Shown: one piece after another, positions 29,868 to 38,587 of the stretch
Layout: the number at the start of each line of letters is the position of its first letter
Numbering within the stretch: position 1 is the first letter of the stretch
Assembly: GCA_030447385.1 (NCBI GenBank)
Contig: JAUJOY010000001.1
Coordinates: 64,770-128,769 of the forward strand
Reading direction: 5' to 3'
Origin: Mycobacteriales bacterium
Lineage (GTDB): Bacteria; Actinomycetota; Actinomycetes; Mycobacteriales; SCTD01
DNA: 64,000 nt
Notes under the pieces: generated by a model
What the model was told of the DNA's origin: nothing
The model's input: only the letters and a program-made list of their open reading frames with translations
Databases searched by the model: none
Translations under genes and position numbers: made by a program

Positions 29868-30209
29868 CTAGTGGTCACGCCCGTTAGTTCGTCGGGGGTT
29901 GGTCCAGGCGCTGGGGTCGTTGAGGTAAAGCCCGCAGGCGCAGTCGAGGGCTTGTTCTGGGGACCCGCTCATGTTGCCGCGTCGGGCAGGAAGGCTGGGT
30001 TCGTAGTCGTCGTGGCTGGCGCGGTAGATCGCGAAGCGCGTGCGCCTTTGGCGCACAGGAGGTCCTCGTTGTCGCGGGTGGACGTAGGCGAACCCGGCGC
30101 GGTGCCGGACGCGACACCTGCCAGCGCGGGCCAGGTCGCGGGCTCGGTCGTTCAGGCGCTGCTGAAGCGAGGACTTGGTGGACTCGGGGACCTTCGCCAT
30201 GTCCGACAT
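29868..30209 (-). pseudogene. IS630-A passenger ORF, conserved hypothetical
   Basis: A 113-codon minus-strand frame whose segments are typical of a small actinobacterial protein I have seen repeatedly as a hypothetical: AKVPESTKSSLQQRLNDRAR, RFAIYRASHDDYE, and SPEQALDCACGLYLNDPSAW. The middle (RQRGPPVRQRRT) is out of frame relative to the expected sequence, so indels have probably damaged it. Its C-terminus NPRRTNGRDH is encoded by the IS terminal repeat itself, so the gene travels with the element rather than belonging to the chromosome. Function unknown. Confidence 0.6.
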
Positions 30210-31304
30210 TGACGTGACTGAGGCTGAGTGTCAACCCGGCTGCTCGATGGGCTGACGACCTTGTGAGCGCAGTTCCGGTGGTGGTGCCACGCTGGCAGAT
30301 CCTGACCGCCCGGATCCGCCGGGCTCGTGGGGAGCAGCGTGATGCGCTGCGGGCCAGGATCGTGCTTGGCCGCCGGCGGCGCCTCAAACGCTCAGATCGC
30401 GAAGCGGCTGAACATCACCCCGGACACAGTCCGCAAGTGGCGTGGGCGCTTCGCGGCGCAGGGCCTGGCCGGACTTGATGATGAGCGGCCGGCCCCGCAC
30501 CTTCACGGCGGTCGTCGCGGCTGAGGTGACGGCGCTGGCGTGTGGTCGGCCGGTGGAGCAGCGCCGAACTGGCGCAGGAGGCCGTCACCCGTGGCGTGGT
30601 GCCTTGCGTATCGGCCTCCACCGTGCGGCGCTGGCTGTGTCAAGCCGTGGCAGTGCCGCTCCTGGATCTTCCCCCGCGATCCGGACTTCGCCGCCAAAGC
30701 CGGCCGGGTCCTGGACCTGTATGACCGGCGCTGGAACGGTCGGCGCCTGCGGGAGGACGAGTACGTCATCAGCGCCGATGAGAAGTCCCAGCTGCAAGCG
30801 CTACGCCGACGTGTGGATCTGCCACCGGCACCAGGGCGGATCCGCAGGCAGGAGTTCGAGTACCGGCGCAGCGGGACGCTGGCCTACCTCGCGGCCTACG
30901 ACGTGCACCGCGCTCAGGTCCTGGGCCGCTGCGCCCCGACCACCGGCATCGAGCCGTTCACCGCCCTGGTCGAGCAGGTCATGACCAGCGAGCCCTACAC
31001 CAGCGTCTTCTGGATCGTCGACAACGGGTCAGGGTGGTGCACCAGGCATGGCCGAGCGCGAAGAGGTCCGTGGGCTCAACCAGGTCGAGGTGTACTTCTC
31101 CATCGTGCAACGCAAGATCGTCAAGCCGCAGCTTCACCGACCTCATCGGAACAACGACTACTCGCCTTCCAACAGCGCTACAACACCACCGCAGAGCCCT
31201 TCGACTGGCGCTACACCCGCAAGTCCCTCAACCGGCTCCTGGAACGTCTCGCCGCTCACGAGCAAGCGGCATGACCCCCGACGGACTTACGGGCGGGACC
31301 ACTA
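29869..31304 (+). mobile_element. IS630-family element A
   Basis: A 1.43-kb element flanked by TA dinucleotides (29869-29870 and 31303-31304), the usual IS630 target duplication. Terminal inverted repeats start GTGGTC and share CGCCCGT.AGT.CGTCGGGGG; the left copy is 29871-29902 and the right copy 31271-31302. It contains a frameshifted transposase on the plus strand and a small passenger gene on the minus strand. Confidence 0.85.
30263..31274 (+). pseudogene. IS630-family transposase A, multiply frameshifted
   Basis: Transposase pieces occur in order but in three frames. From GTG 30263: VVVPRWQILTARIRRARG. From about 30360: NAQIAKRLNITPDTVRKWRG, the N-terminal helix-turn-helix. Near 30570: AELAQEAVTRGVVP. 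From 30690: VLDLYDRRWNGRRLREDEYV, ISADEKSQLQALRRR with the first catalytic Asp, and FWIVDNGS with the second. Later GLNQVEVYFSIVQRKIV with the Glu, then LAFQQRYNTTAEPFDWRYTR to the stop at 31274. At least four frame changes and a short deletion near 31030 make it inactive as read. Confidence 0.8.
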
Positions 31305-32445
31305 GTGGTGCGTCGCTTTATTGGCTGACTACTTGCTGGAGGCTGCTGCGTGCGCGTGCGACTTTGGCGAGGATGGATTCGGCGGTAGCGGTCCAGATGT
31401 AGGGCTTCGGGTTGTCGTTGGTGACTTCGAGGAACTCCTCGATGCTGACGATGAGTTCGTTGACGCTGCCGAACACCCCGCGGCGCAATTCTTGTCGGTG
31501 AGGGTGCCAAACCAGTTCTCGACCTGGTTCGTTGCTGGTCGGGGTGAAGTGCAGGTGGAACCGCTTGTGTCTGCTCAGCCAGCGTTGCACCTCGGCGTGC
31601 TTGTGGGTGCTGTAGTTGTCCAGGATGACGTGGACCTGCAGGCCCTTGGGGACCTCGGAGTCAATGGTCTTGAGGAACGCCAGGAACTCCTGGTGCCGGT
31701 GCAGGCACTGACCGATGACCCGGCCGGTGAGCACGTCCAGCGCGGCGAACAGGGTGGTGGTCCCGTTGCGCTTGTAGTCGTGGGTCATGGTGCCGGCCCG
31801 GCCCTTGGTCATCGGCAGGGTGGCCTGGGTCCGGTCCAGGGCCTGGATCTGGCTCTTCTCGTCCATGCACAGCACGACCGCGCGTTCCGGCGGGTCGAGG
31901 TAGAGCCCGACGATGTCGATGAGCTTGTCGGTGAAGTGCGGGTCGTTGCTGACCTTGAACGTGGTCACCCGGTGCGGTTGCAGACCGAGCTCGGACCACA
32001 CCCGCTGCACCGTGTCCTTGCTGACCCCGACCTGCTCGGCCATCCTTCGGCTCGACCAGTGCGTGTGCCCCGCCGGTCTGGTGGTCGTGGTCAGCTCCAC
32101 GATCCGCGCGATCGTCTCCGCCGGGATCGAGGGCTTGCGGCCGCGTCCGGGGGCGACCTTGCCCCAGTCCGTCAGTCCCTGCTGCTGGAACTGCGCGCGC
32201 CACTTGCGCACCGAGACAGCCGTGACCTGATGGCGCGACGCGATCGCGGTGTTCGGCACTCCCGCGGCGGCATCGAGCAGCACCGATGCCCGCACGACCT
32301 CACGAATGCGCCGCCGTCTTGCCACGACTTCGCCACCCGCTCGAGCACGCGGCGCTGAGTGGTCGACATCATCAAGGGCGCTGCTCCTGCGGTCACACAT
32401 GAGGATACCGCCTAACCCAACACTCATTTGCGCGACACACCACTA
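31303..32445 (-). mobile_element. IS630-family element B
   Basis: A 1.14-kb element bounded by TA at 31303-31304 and 32444-32445. Its ends start GTGGTG(C/T)GTCGC as inverted repeats. The left TA is the same dinucleotide that closes element A, so the two copies abut with one shared target site. Confidence 0.82.
31318..32427 (-). pseudogene. IS630-family transposase B, probably catalytically dead
   Basis: A 369-codon open frame with helix-turn-helix (NTAIASRHQVTAVSVRKWRA), winged HTH_29/32 region (SSRRMAEQVGVSKDTVQRVW), and DDE domain: VVLCMDEKSQIQALDRTQ (first Asp), VHVILDNYSTHKHAEV (second Asp). The expected SWLNQVE(R/N)WF block carrying the catalytic Glu is absent. Between about 31510 and 31550 the DNA encodes NQVENWFGTLTDKN in a different frame, while the open frame reads NEPGRELVWHPHRQ and returns to register at RRGVFGSVNELI. 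Two compensating indels therefore keep the frame open but remove the Glu. It would be inactive if the sequence is correct. An ATG further in may be the real start. Confidence 0.8.
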
Positions 32446-32664
32446 GCTGCACCTCGCGGCGAGTGCAGTCGGACCCTGGCCCGCTCCGCTGCAGCCCCTT
32501 CCGCTACAGGTCCTGGCGCTGGCTGGCCGGGCGCATCGACGGGAGGCAGCGGCGGACGGGGTTGCCGGGTGCCTCATGATCAAGGCGGTGGGGGACGCGG
32601 ATGATACTGCAGGTCAGCACATCCGGCTGAAACAGCGCGTCGTCCTCCCGGACGGCTTACCGTC

Positions 32665-33543
32665 GTGCGCGTGCGCCTCACCTCCTCGCTGGCAGCCGGC
32701 ATCGGGGCTGTCCTCGCCCTGGGTGCGCTGGCGGCCGCGAGCGTCGGCCCCGCACGTCCGGCGGAGCTCGCCCGGGCGGAACGCGGCGCCCCAGAACCCG
32801 CGGTGACGCAGGGGGTCGGTGTACCGGCCGCGCCGTCGATCCCCGCAGACGGCGCCACAGCGACCCCGGCAGCGGTCCCGGCGCCCCCGGCCCTGGTCCT
32901 GCCAGCTCCCCCCGACGCAGCCCCCTCCGCAGCCCCGCCGCAAGCTGCTCAGGGGCCGGCGCGGGCTCCCGCCGCGCAGCGTCCTGCTCCCATGGACCGC
33001 GTGGTCGCGAGAACCGGCTGGGGTGCGTACGCCACCGTGGGGCCGGTGACGCTGCACTTCCCGGGACAGGTCGTCGAGCTCGTCGGCCAGCACCAGTCGT
33101 CCCACGACGGGGCCCAGCCGCAGCGGCTGGTGGAAGGTCCGGTACGGGTGCGGCTGCTGGACTCGCGCGCCCGCGACACCGACCGTCGGGGCGCGGGGGA
33201 CATCGTCGTCGACCCGACCCGGGAGATCCGCGCTCCGGTGACGGGCACCGTCGTTCGCGCCGGCACGTACACGCTCTACTGCGACTACGTCGACAACGTC
33301 CTGGTCGTCGAACCCGACGCGCGACCCGGCTGGCAGGTCAAGATGCTGCACTTCCAGGGGCTCAGAGTCCGCGAAGGCGATCGCGTGAAGGCGGGCGTGA
33401 CGGTGATCGGCTCAGGTGCGCGTCTGCTTCCGTTCGCCTCCCAGATCGACAAGTACACGGCCGCGCCGCACTGGCCGCACGTGCATGTCGAGGTCGTGGA
33501 CCCCAGCGTGCCGGATCGTCCGTCCGGCGGCAGCTGCCCCTGA
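32665..33543 (+). CDS. secreted M23/LytM-like protein
   Basis: A 292-residue exported protein from GTG 32665. The signal MRVRLTSSLAAGIGAVLALG ends near residue 30. A long Ala/Pro-rich linker (to about 110) suggests a wall-spanning stalk. The C-terminal domain looks like a lysostaphin/LytM fold: VDPTREIRAPVTGTVVRAGTY, DNVLVVEPDARPGWQVKMLH, GLRVREGDRVKAGVTVIG and the HxH-like end HWPHVHVEVVDPS. The usual first metal motif HxxxD is not seen in standard form; only SSHDGAQ is present at the right place. It may be a degenerate, activator-type LytM protein rather than an active endopeptidase. Confidence 0.75.
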   Translation: MRVRLTSSLAAGIGAVLALGALAAASVGPARPAELARAERGAPEPAVTQGVGVPAAPSIPADGATATPAAVPAPPALVLPAPPDAAPSAAPPQAAQGPARAPAAQRPAPMDRVVARTGWGAYATVGPVTLHFPGQVVELVGQHQSSHDGAQPQRLVEGPVRVRLLDSRARDTDRRGAGDIVVDPTREIRAPVTGTVVRAGTYTLYCDYVDNVLVVEPDARPGWQVKMLHFQGLRVREGDRVKAGVTVIGSGARLLPFASQIDKYTAAPHWPHVHVEVVDPSVPDRPSGGSCP

Positions 33544-33705
33544 GAGGACTCCGGCCCGAGAACGGCCGGTCAGGCCGTACGCGGTGCAGAACAGGCGCAG
33601 GAGCGCAGCGCGATCGGGGGCTCCGAGAAGCCGGCGGCCCGGCACGAACTTCCCGGTCGCCCAGAAACCTGGTGTCGCACGATGGCGTCTCGGCGACACT
33701 GTGGC

Positions 33706-35198
33706 GTGCTCCTGACGCTGTCCACGACTTCCCGTCCCGCGACAGACCTTGGCTTCCTGCTGCACAAGAACCCTGCGCGGCCGCAGAGCACCAGCGTCTC
33801 CACCGGTACCGCCCACGTCTTCTACCCGGAGGCGAGTGAGGACCGCTGCACCGCAGCACTGCTGCTCGAGGTCGACCCGATCGCGCTGGTGCCTGGGAGC
33901 AGGGGGCCGAGCAGCGAGGCCTTCAGCCTCGGGCAGTACGTCAACGACCGCCCGTACGCAGCATCCAGCCTGCTTGCGGTGGCGCTCGGCAAGGTGTTCG
34001 CGAGCGCACGCCGGGGCGTCAGCAAGGAGCGGCCTGAGCTCGTCGGGCAGGCCCTCCCGCTGGAGATCCACCTTCCGGCGCTGTCGTGCCGCGGTGGCCC
34101 GGACATGGCACGGCGCTTCTTCACGCCGCTCGGCTGGGAGGTCGAGGCGACGCCTGTCCCGCTCGACGGGACGATGCCGGAATGGGGCGACTCGCGCTAC
34201 GTCGACCTGCGGCTGACCGGAATGCAGCGCGTGGCCGACGCGATCAACCACCTGTACGTCGGGCTGCCCGTGCTCGACGACGCCAAGCACTACTGGGTCA
34301 GCGACGAGGAGATCGACAAGCTGCTGCGCGCCGGGGCGGGTTGGCTTGCCGACCACCCGGACCGTGAGCTGATCACCCGGCGCTACCTTGCCCATCAGGG
34401 CTACCTGTCCCGTCAGGCGATCGCCCGGCTGGCCGAGGTCGACGACACCGAGCCCGACGCGCTGGATGACGCGACAGCGGCGAGCACGTCCGGGACGAGC
34501 CCGGGCGGTCACCACGAGCTGGACGCGACAGCGGCCGTGGGGCCGGTGCCGCTGGTCGTGCAGCGCCACCACGCCGTGCTGACGGCTCTCCGCGCCTGCG
34601 GCGCCTCCCGGGTGATCGACCTGGGGTGCGGGAGCGGGGCGCTGCTCCCGGCACTGCTCGCCGAGCCTGCGTTCACCGACATCGTCGGCGTCGACGTCTC
34701 CCACCGGGCCCTGGAGGAGGCGGCGCGCCGGCTCCGGCTGGAGCGGATGCCCGACCGCCAGCGCACCCGGCTCACGCTGCTGCAGGCGCCCTGACCTACA
34801 TCGACAGTCGGCTCGCCGGTTACGACGCGGCGGTGCTGATGGAGGTCATCGAGCACCTCGATCCGGATCGGCTGCCGGCTCTGGAGCAGGCCGTCTTCGC
34901 CGCCGCCGCACCCGCGACGGTGATCGTGACGACGCCCAACATCGAGCACAACGTCCGCTACGAGCACCTGCCGGCGGGGACGTTCCGCCACCGGGACCAC
35001 CGCTTCGAGTGGACCCGCAGGCAGTTCGAGAAGTGGGCGCAGGGCCTTGCCGAGCGACACGGCTACGCGGTGCGACTCCTGCCAGTGGGTGCTGATGACC
35101 CTGAGGTGGGACCGCCGACGCAGATGGCGGTGTTCCGCCGGAACGCCGACCAGGCGGAGACACACGTGGGCCTGCCACCCGCCGGTGCCGGCGCATGA
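33706..35198 (+). CDS. hen1: Hen1 RNA-3' 2'-O-methyltransferase (one frameshift)
   Basis: Bacterial Hen1, which methylates the 2'-OH at the 3' end of cleaved RNA before Pnkp religates it. The N-terminal bacterial domain starts LLTLSTTSRPATDLGFLLHK, giving GTG 33706 as best start (ATG 33682 is possible), and continues with YVNDRPYAASSLLAVALGK and RYVDLRLTG. The methyltransferase begins near residue 303 (VIDLGCGSGALLPALL). At about 34788 the frame breaks; one extra G in CAGGCGCC restores LTLLQ-GALTYIDSRL. The C-terminal part has the Mn-binding MEVIEHLDPDRLPALE and TPNIEHNVRYEHL and ends in the HRFEWTRRQFEKWA motif. The stop overlaps the pnkp start by four bases, the standard RNA-repair operon. 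Confidence 0.92.
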
Positions 35199-36658
35199 CC
35201 GGTGCCGACGAGGACACGGGCCAGGACGGGCCACTCGAGATCTGCATCCCGGACCTCTCGCTGGTCGTGCTGATCGGGATCTCGGGTGCGGGCAAGAGCA
35301 CCTTCGCGCGTACGCACTTCCGCCCGGCTCAGGTGCTCTCGAGCGACGTGTGCCGCGCTCTGGTCGCCGACGACGAGAACGAACAGGCCGCAACACCGGA
35401 TGCGTTCGAGGTCCTCCACTACATCGCCGCAAAGCGCCTTCGCCGCGGACACCTCGCCGTCGTCGATGCGACCAACGTCAAGCGCGAGGACCGCGCAGAG
35501 CTCGTGCAGATGGCGCGGGACCACGACGTCCTGCCGGTGGCCGTCGTCCTCGACGTGCCCGAGTCCGTAGCCCTCGAGCGCAACGCCTCCCGCCCGGACC
35601 GTGACATGCCATCGAGCGTCATCCGCCGTCAGCGCGCGGAGCTGCGCCGGGGCCTTCGCGGCTTGAGCCGGGAGGGCTTTCGAAAGGTCCACGTCCTGTC
35701 CGGCTCGCAGCAGATCGAGTCGGTGCGCATCCGCTACGAGAAGCAGTACAACGACCGGCGCGAGGACAGCGGCCCGTTCGACGTCGTCGGCGACGTGCAC
35801 GGCTGCCTTTTCGAGCTGGAGCTGCTGCTCACCCGGCTCGGCTACCAGCTGCGGCGGGACGACCAGGGGCGGGCGGTGGACGCCGAGCATCCGCAGGGCC
35901 GGCGCGCGGTCTTCGTCGGCGACCTCGTCGACCGGGGGCCTGACAGCCCTGGCGTGCTGCGCCTGGTGATGGGGATGGTCGAGTCGGCGCACGCGCTGTG
36001 CGTACCTGGAAACCATGAGAACAAGCTGGTGAAGGCGCTGCGCGGGCGCAACGTCAGGATCAGCCACGGATTGGAGTTCACCCTCGCGCAGCTGCAGGCC
36101 GAGGACGAGGGCTTCCGCAAGCAGGTGGAGGAGTTCTGCTACGGCCTGGTCAGCCACTACGTGCTCGACGGCGGCAGCCTCGTGGTGGCCCACGCCGGGC
36201 TCAAGGAGTCCTTGCAGGGCCGATCCAGCGGACGGGTGCGCGACTTCGCGCTGTACGGCGAGACGACCGGTGAGACCGACGAGTTCGGTCTGCCGGTCCG
36301 CTACCCGTGGGCGCGGGAGTACCGAGGTCGGGCGACCGTGCTGTACGGGCACACCCCCGTGCCCGCGCCGGAGTGGGTCAACAACACGCTGTGCCTGGAC
36401 ACCGGCTGCGTGTTCGGGGGCCACCTGACGGCGTTGCGCTATCCCGAGCGCGAGCTCGTCAGCGTCCCCGCCGCTCGGACCCACTACGAGCCGGCCCGGC
36501 CGTTCCTGCCGGCGGAAGCCGCGCCACTACAGGCCCCTGACCAGCGGGAGCCCGAGCTGCTCGACGTGAACGACGTGCTCGGCAAGCGGGGAATCGAGAC
36601 CCGGCTCGCCGGGCGCGTGACGGTGCGCGCGGAGAACGCCGCGGCGGCGATCGAGTGA
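35195..36658 (+). CDS. pnkp: Pnkp RNA-repair enzyme: kinase and phosphatase domains
   Basis: First two domains of polynucleotide kinase-phosphatase. The 5'-kinase P-loop GISGAGKSTFA is near residue 28, followed by SSDVCRALVADDENEQAA and VDATNVKREDR. The calcineurin-type 2',3'-phosphatase has FDVVGDVHGC near 197, VFVGDLVDRGPDSPG near 240, VPGNHENKLVKAL near 272 and VLYGHTPVP near 383. ATG 35195 overlaps the hen1 stop. The enzyme repairs RNA cut by ribotoxins. The frame ends at 36658 with ENAAAAIE, exactly where single-chain Pnkp proteins continue into the ligase domain (VMSRFA). One extra G in GAGTGATG would fuse the two reading frames to about 863 residues, the usual Pnkp length (the Clostridium thermocellum enzyme is about 870). 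Confidence 0.93.
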   Translation: MTGADEDTGQDGPLEICIPDLSLVVLIGISGAGKSTFARTHFRPAQVLSSDVCRALVADDENEQAATPDAFEVLHYIAAKRLRRGHLAVVDATNVKREDRAELVQMARDHDVLPVAVVLDVPESVALERNASRPDRDMPSSVIRRQRAELRRGLRGLSREGFRKVHVLSGSQQIESVRIRYEKQYNDRREDSGPFDVVGDVHGCLFELELLLTRLGYQLRRDDQGRAVDAEHPQGRRAVFVGDLVDRGPDSPGVLRLVMGMVESAHALCVPGNHENKLVKALRGRNVRISHGLEFTLAQLQAEDEGFRKQVEEFCYGLVSHYVLDGGSLVVAHAGLKESLQGRSSGRVRDFALYGETTGETDEFGLPVRYPWAREYRGRATVLYGHTPVPAPEWVNNTLCLDTGCVFGGHLTALRYPERELVSVPAARTHYEPARPFLPAEAAPLQAPDQREPELLDVNDVLGKRGIETRLAGRVTVRAENAAAAIE

Positions 36659-37788
36659 TGAGCCGGTTCGCGATCCCGCCGCAGCAGCTGCTGTACCTGC
36701 CGCCGACCATGAGCCCGTCGGCGACGTCGGCGCTGCCCGGCCTTCTCGAGCACCCCGCCGAGGCGTTCGCCTACTACCGCAGCGAGGGCATCTCCCATCT
36801 CGTGTGTCAGGAGAAGCACATGGGGTCCCGGGCTGTCGCGCTGGTGCGTCGCAGCGACATCACCGGCGGGCCGGAGCGGCCCGCGTCCGAGCGGGGCGCG
36901 TTCTACACGCGTACCGGACGGGCGTTCTTCAGCGACCTCACGGTCACGACCGCCTTCCTCAGCCGGCTGGCCTCCGCCGCGAGCGACGCAGGCCTGTTCG
37001 AAGACCTGTCGAGCGACTGGTTGCTGCTCGACGCGGAACTGCTGCCGTGGTCGGCGAAGGCGGGTGACCTGATCCGCAACCAGTACGCCGCGGTCGGCGC
37101 GGCTGCGCGCGCCGCACTCCCGGCAGCCGTCGCAGCCCTGGAGCGCGCGGTGGACCGCGGGCTGGATGTCGGGGAGCTGCTGAGCGTGCAGCGGAAGCGC
37201 GAAAGAAGGGCCCGCGCGTTCACCGACGCCTACCGCCGCTACTGCTGGCCCACGGCGGGCATGGACGGTGTCGCGTTGGCCCCCTTCCAGCTCCTGGCCG
37301 CTGCCGGCGCGACGTTCCACGACCGGGAGCACGCCTGGCACCTGTCGATCGTCGACCGGCTCGCCGCCGCCGCGCCCGAGCTGATCCGGTGCACGGAGCA
37401 CCGATACGTCGACGTGAGCGACCCGGCCAGCGAGGCAGCGGCCACCGAGTGGTGGACGGCGAGCACGCAGGCCGGCGGCGAGGGAATGGTGGTCAAGCCT
37501 GCCGGCAACCTCAGCCGGACCCGGCGCGGCCTGGTGCAGCCCGGGCTCAAGGTGCGCGGCCGGGAGTACCTGCGCATCATCTACGGCCCCGACTACACCA
37601 GCACCGAGAACCTCGAGCGGCTGCGCTCGCGCAACCTCGGGCGCAAGCGCGGCCTGGCTCAGCGCGAGTACGCCCTCGGGCTCGAGGGACTGGAGCGCGC
37701 GGCCGCGGGTGAGCCGCTGTGGCGGGTGCACGAGTGCGTGTTCGCGGTGCTCGCGCTGGAATCCGAGCCGGTGGATCCGCGCCTGTGA
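36658..37788 (+). CDS. pnkp: Pnkp RNA-repair enzyme: ligase domain
   Basis: The adenylyltransferase (ligase) domain of Pnkp. It starts MSRFAIPPQQLLYLPPTMSP, a sequence normally internal to Pnkp. Motif I EKHMGSRAVALV near residue 52 contains the AMP-accepting Lys. Further ligase motifs are FFSDLTVTTAF, WLLLDAELLPWSAKA, GGEGMVVKP near 274 and the Lys-containing VQPGLKVRGREYLRIIYGP. The C-terminal helical cap RSRNLGRKRGLAQREYALGL is also present. The ATG at 36658 overlaps the preceding stop (TGATG); GTG 36655 is an alternative. Either the ligase is a separate subunit here or a one-base deletion in the sequence has split a single gene. The second is favoured because similar deletions recur across the window. 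Confidence 0.92.
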   Translation: MSRFAIPPQQLLYLPPTMSPSATSALPGLLEHPAEAFAYYRSEGISHLVCQEKHMGSRAVALVRRSDITGGPERPASERGAFYTRTGRAFFSDLTVTTAFLSRLASAASDAGLFEDLSSDWLLLDAELLPWSAKAGDLIRNQYAAVGAAARAALPAAVAALERAVDRGLDVGELLSVQRKRERRARAFTDAYRRYCWPTAGMDGVALAPFQLLAAAGATFHDREHAWHLSIVDRLAAAAPELIRCTEHRYVDVSDPASEAAATEWWTASTQAGGEGMVVKPAGNLSRTRRGLVQPGLKVRGREYLRIIYGPDYTSTENLERLRSRNLGRKRGLAQREYALGLEGLERAAAGEPLWRVHECVFAVLALESEPVDPRL

Positions 37789-37849
37789 GGCGGCAGCACG
37801 GTCCCGTGCCTGCCGGTCGGCCAGGGTTGTTCGTGATTGCCTTCCCGTC

Positions 37850-38578
37850 ATGGCCGTGCACATCGGCACCTCCGGGTGGAGCTATGCGCACTGGGAGAAC
37901 GTGCTCTACCCGCCCGGCACACCACCGGCCGGACGCCTGGAGCTCTACACCAGCCGCTTCGCGACCGCTGAGCTGAACGCCAGCTTCTACCGGTGGCCCG
38001 CGGACCGCACGTTCACGAGCTGGCGACGCCGCCTCCCCGACGGCTTCCAGCTGTCGGTCAAGGCCTCCCGCGGGCTCACCCACGCGAAGCGGTTGTACGC
38101 GCCGGAGGCCTGGATCGAGCGGATGACCTCGGCGTGGCACGAGCTGGGCCCCCGGCGAGGTGTGCTGCTCGTTCAGCTCGCCCCCGGCCACGTGCGGGAC
38201 GACGCGCGGCTGGACTACTTCCTGGGTCGGCTGCCGCACTGGATGAGGGTCGCGGTCGAGTTCCGGCACCCGAGCTGGCACGACGACGACGTCTTCGCCC
38301 TCCTGGAGCGACATGCGGCCGCCTACTGCGTGATGAGCGGAGCCGGCCTGCCGTGTGTGCTGCGGGCGACGGCGCCGTTCGTCTACGTGCGCCTGCATGG
38401 CCCGGACCGGCACCATCTCTACGGCGGCTCGTACTCCTGCGGCGACCTGCGCTGGTGGGCCCTCCGCATCGCGGAGTGGCGGGACAGCGGGCGCGACGTC
38501 TACGCCTACTTCAACAACGACGGAGACGGCAACGCCGTACGCGACGCGGCGTCGCTGCGCGAGCTGCTCGCCACCTGA
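37850..38578 (+). CDS. DUF72 family protein
   Basis: A 242-residue TIM-barrel protein of the DUF72/YecE family. Motifs are VHIGTSGWSYAHWENVLYP at the N-terminus, YTSRFATAELNASFYRWP, FQLSVKASRGLTHAKRL, LGRLPHWMRVAVEFRHPSWH, FVYVRLHGPDRHHLYGGSYS and VYAYFNNDGDGNAVRDA. All family landmarks are present and the length is usual. The function is not known; the fold and conserved acidic residues suggest a metal-assisted hydrolase or nuclease. It follows pnkp by 61 bp on the same strand and may be part of the same transcript. It is convergent with the SWIM gene at a 9-bp gap. Confidence 0.9.
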   Translation: MAVHIGTSGWSYAHWENVLYPPGTPPAGRLELYTSRFATAELNASFYRWPADRTFTSWRRRLPDGFQLSVKASRGLTHAKRLYAPEAWIERMTSAWHELGPRRGVLLVQLAPGHVRDDARLDYFLGRLPHWMRVAVEFRHPSWHDDDVFALLERHAAAYCVMSGAGLPCVLRATAPFVYVRLHGPDRHHLYGGSYSCGDLRWWALRIAEWRDSGRDVYAYFNNDGDGNAVRDAASLRELLAT

Positions 38579-38587
38579 GCGGCGCCG

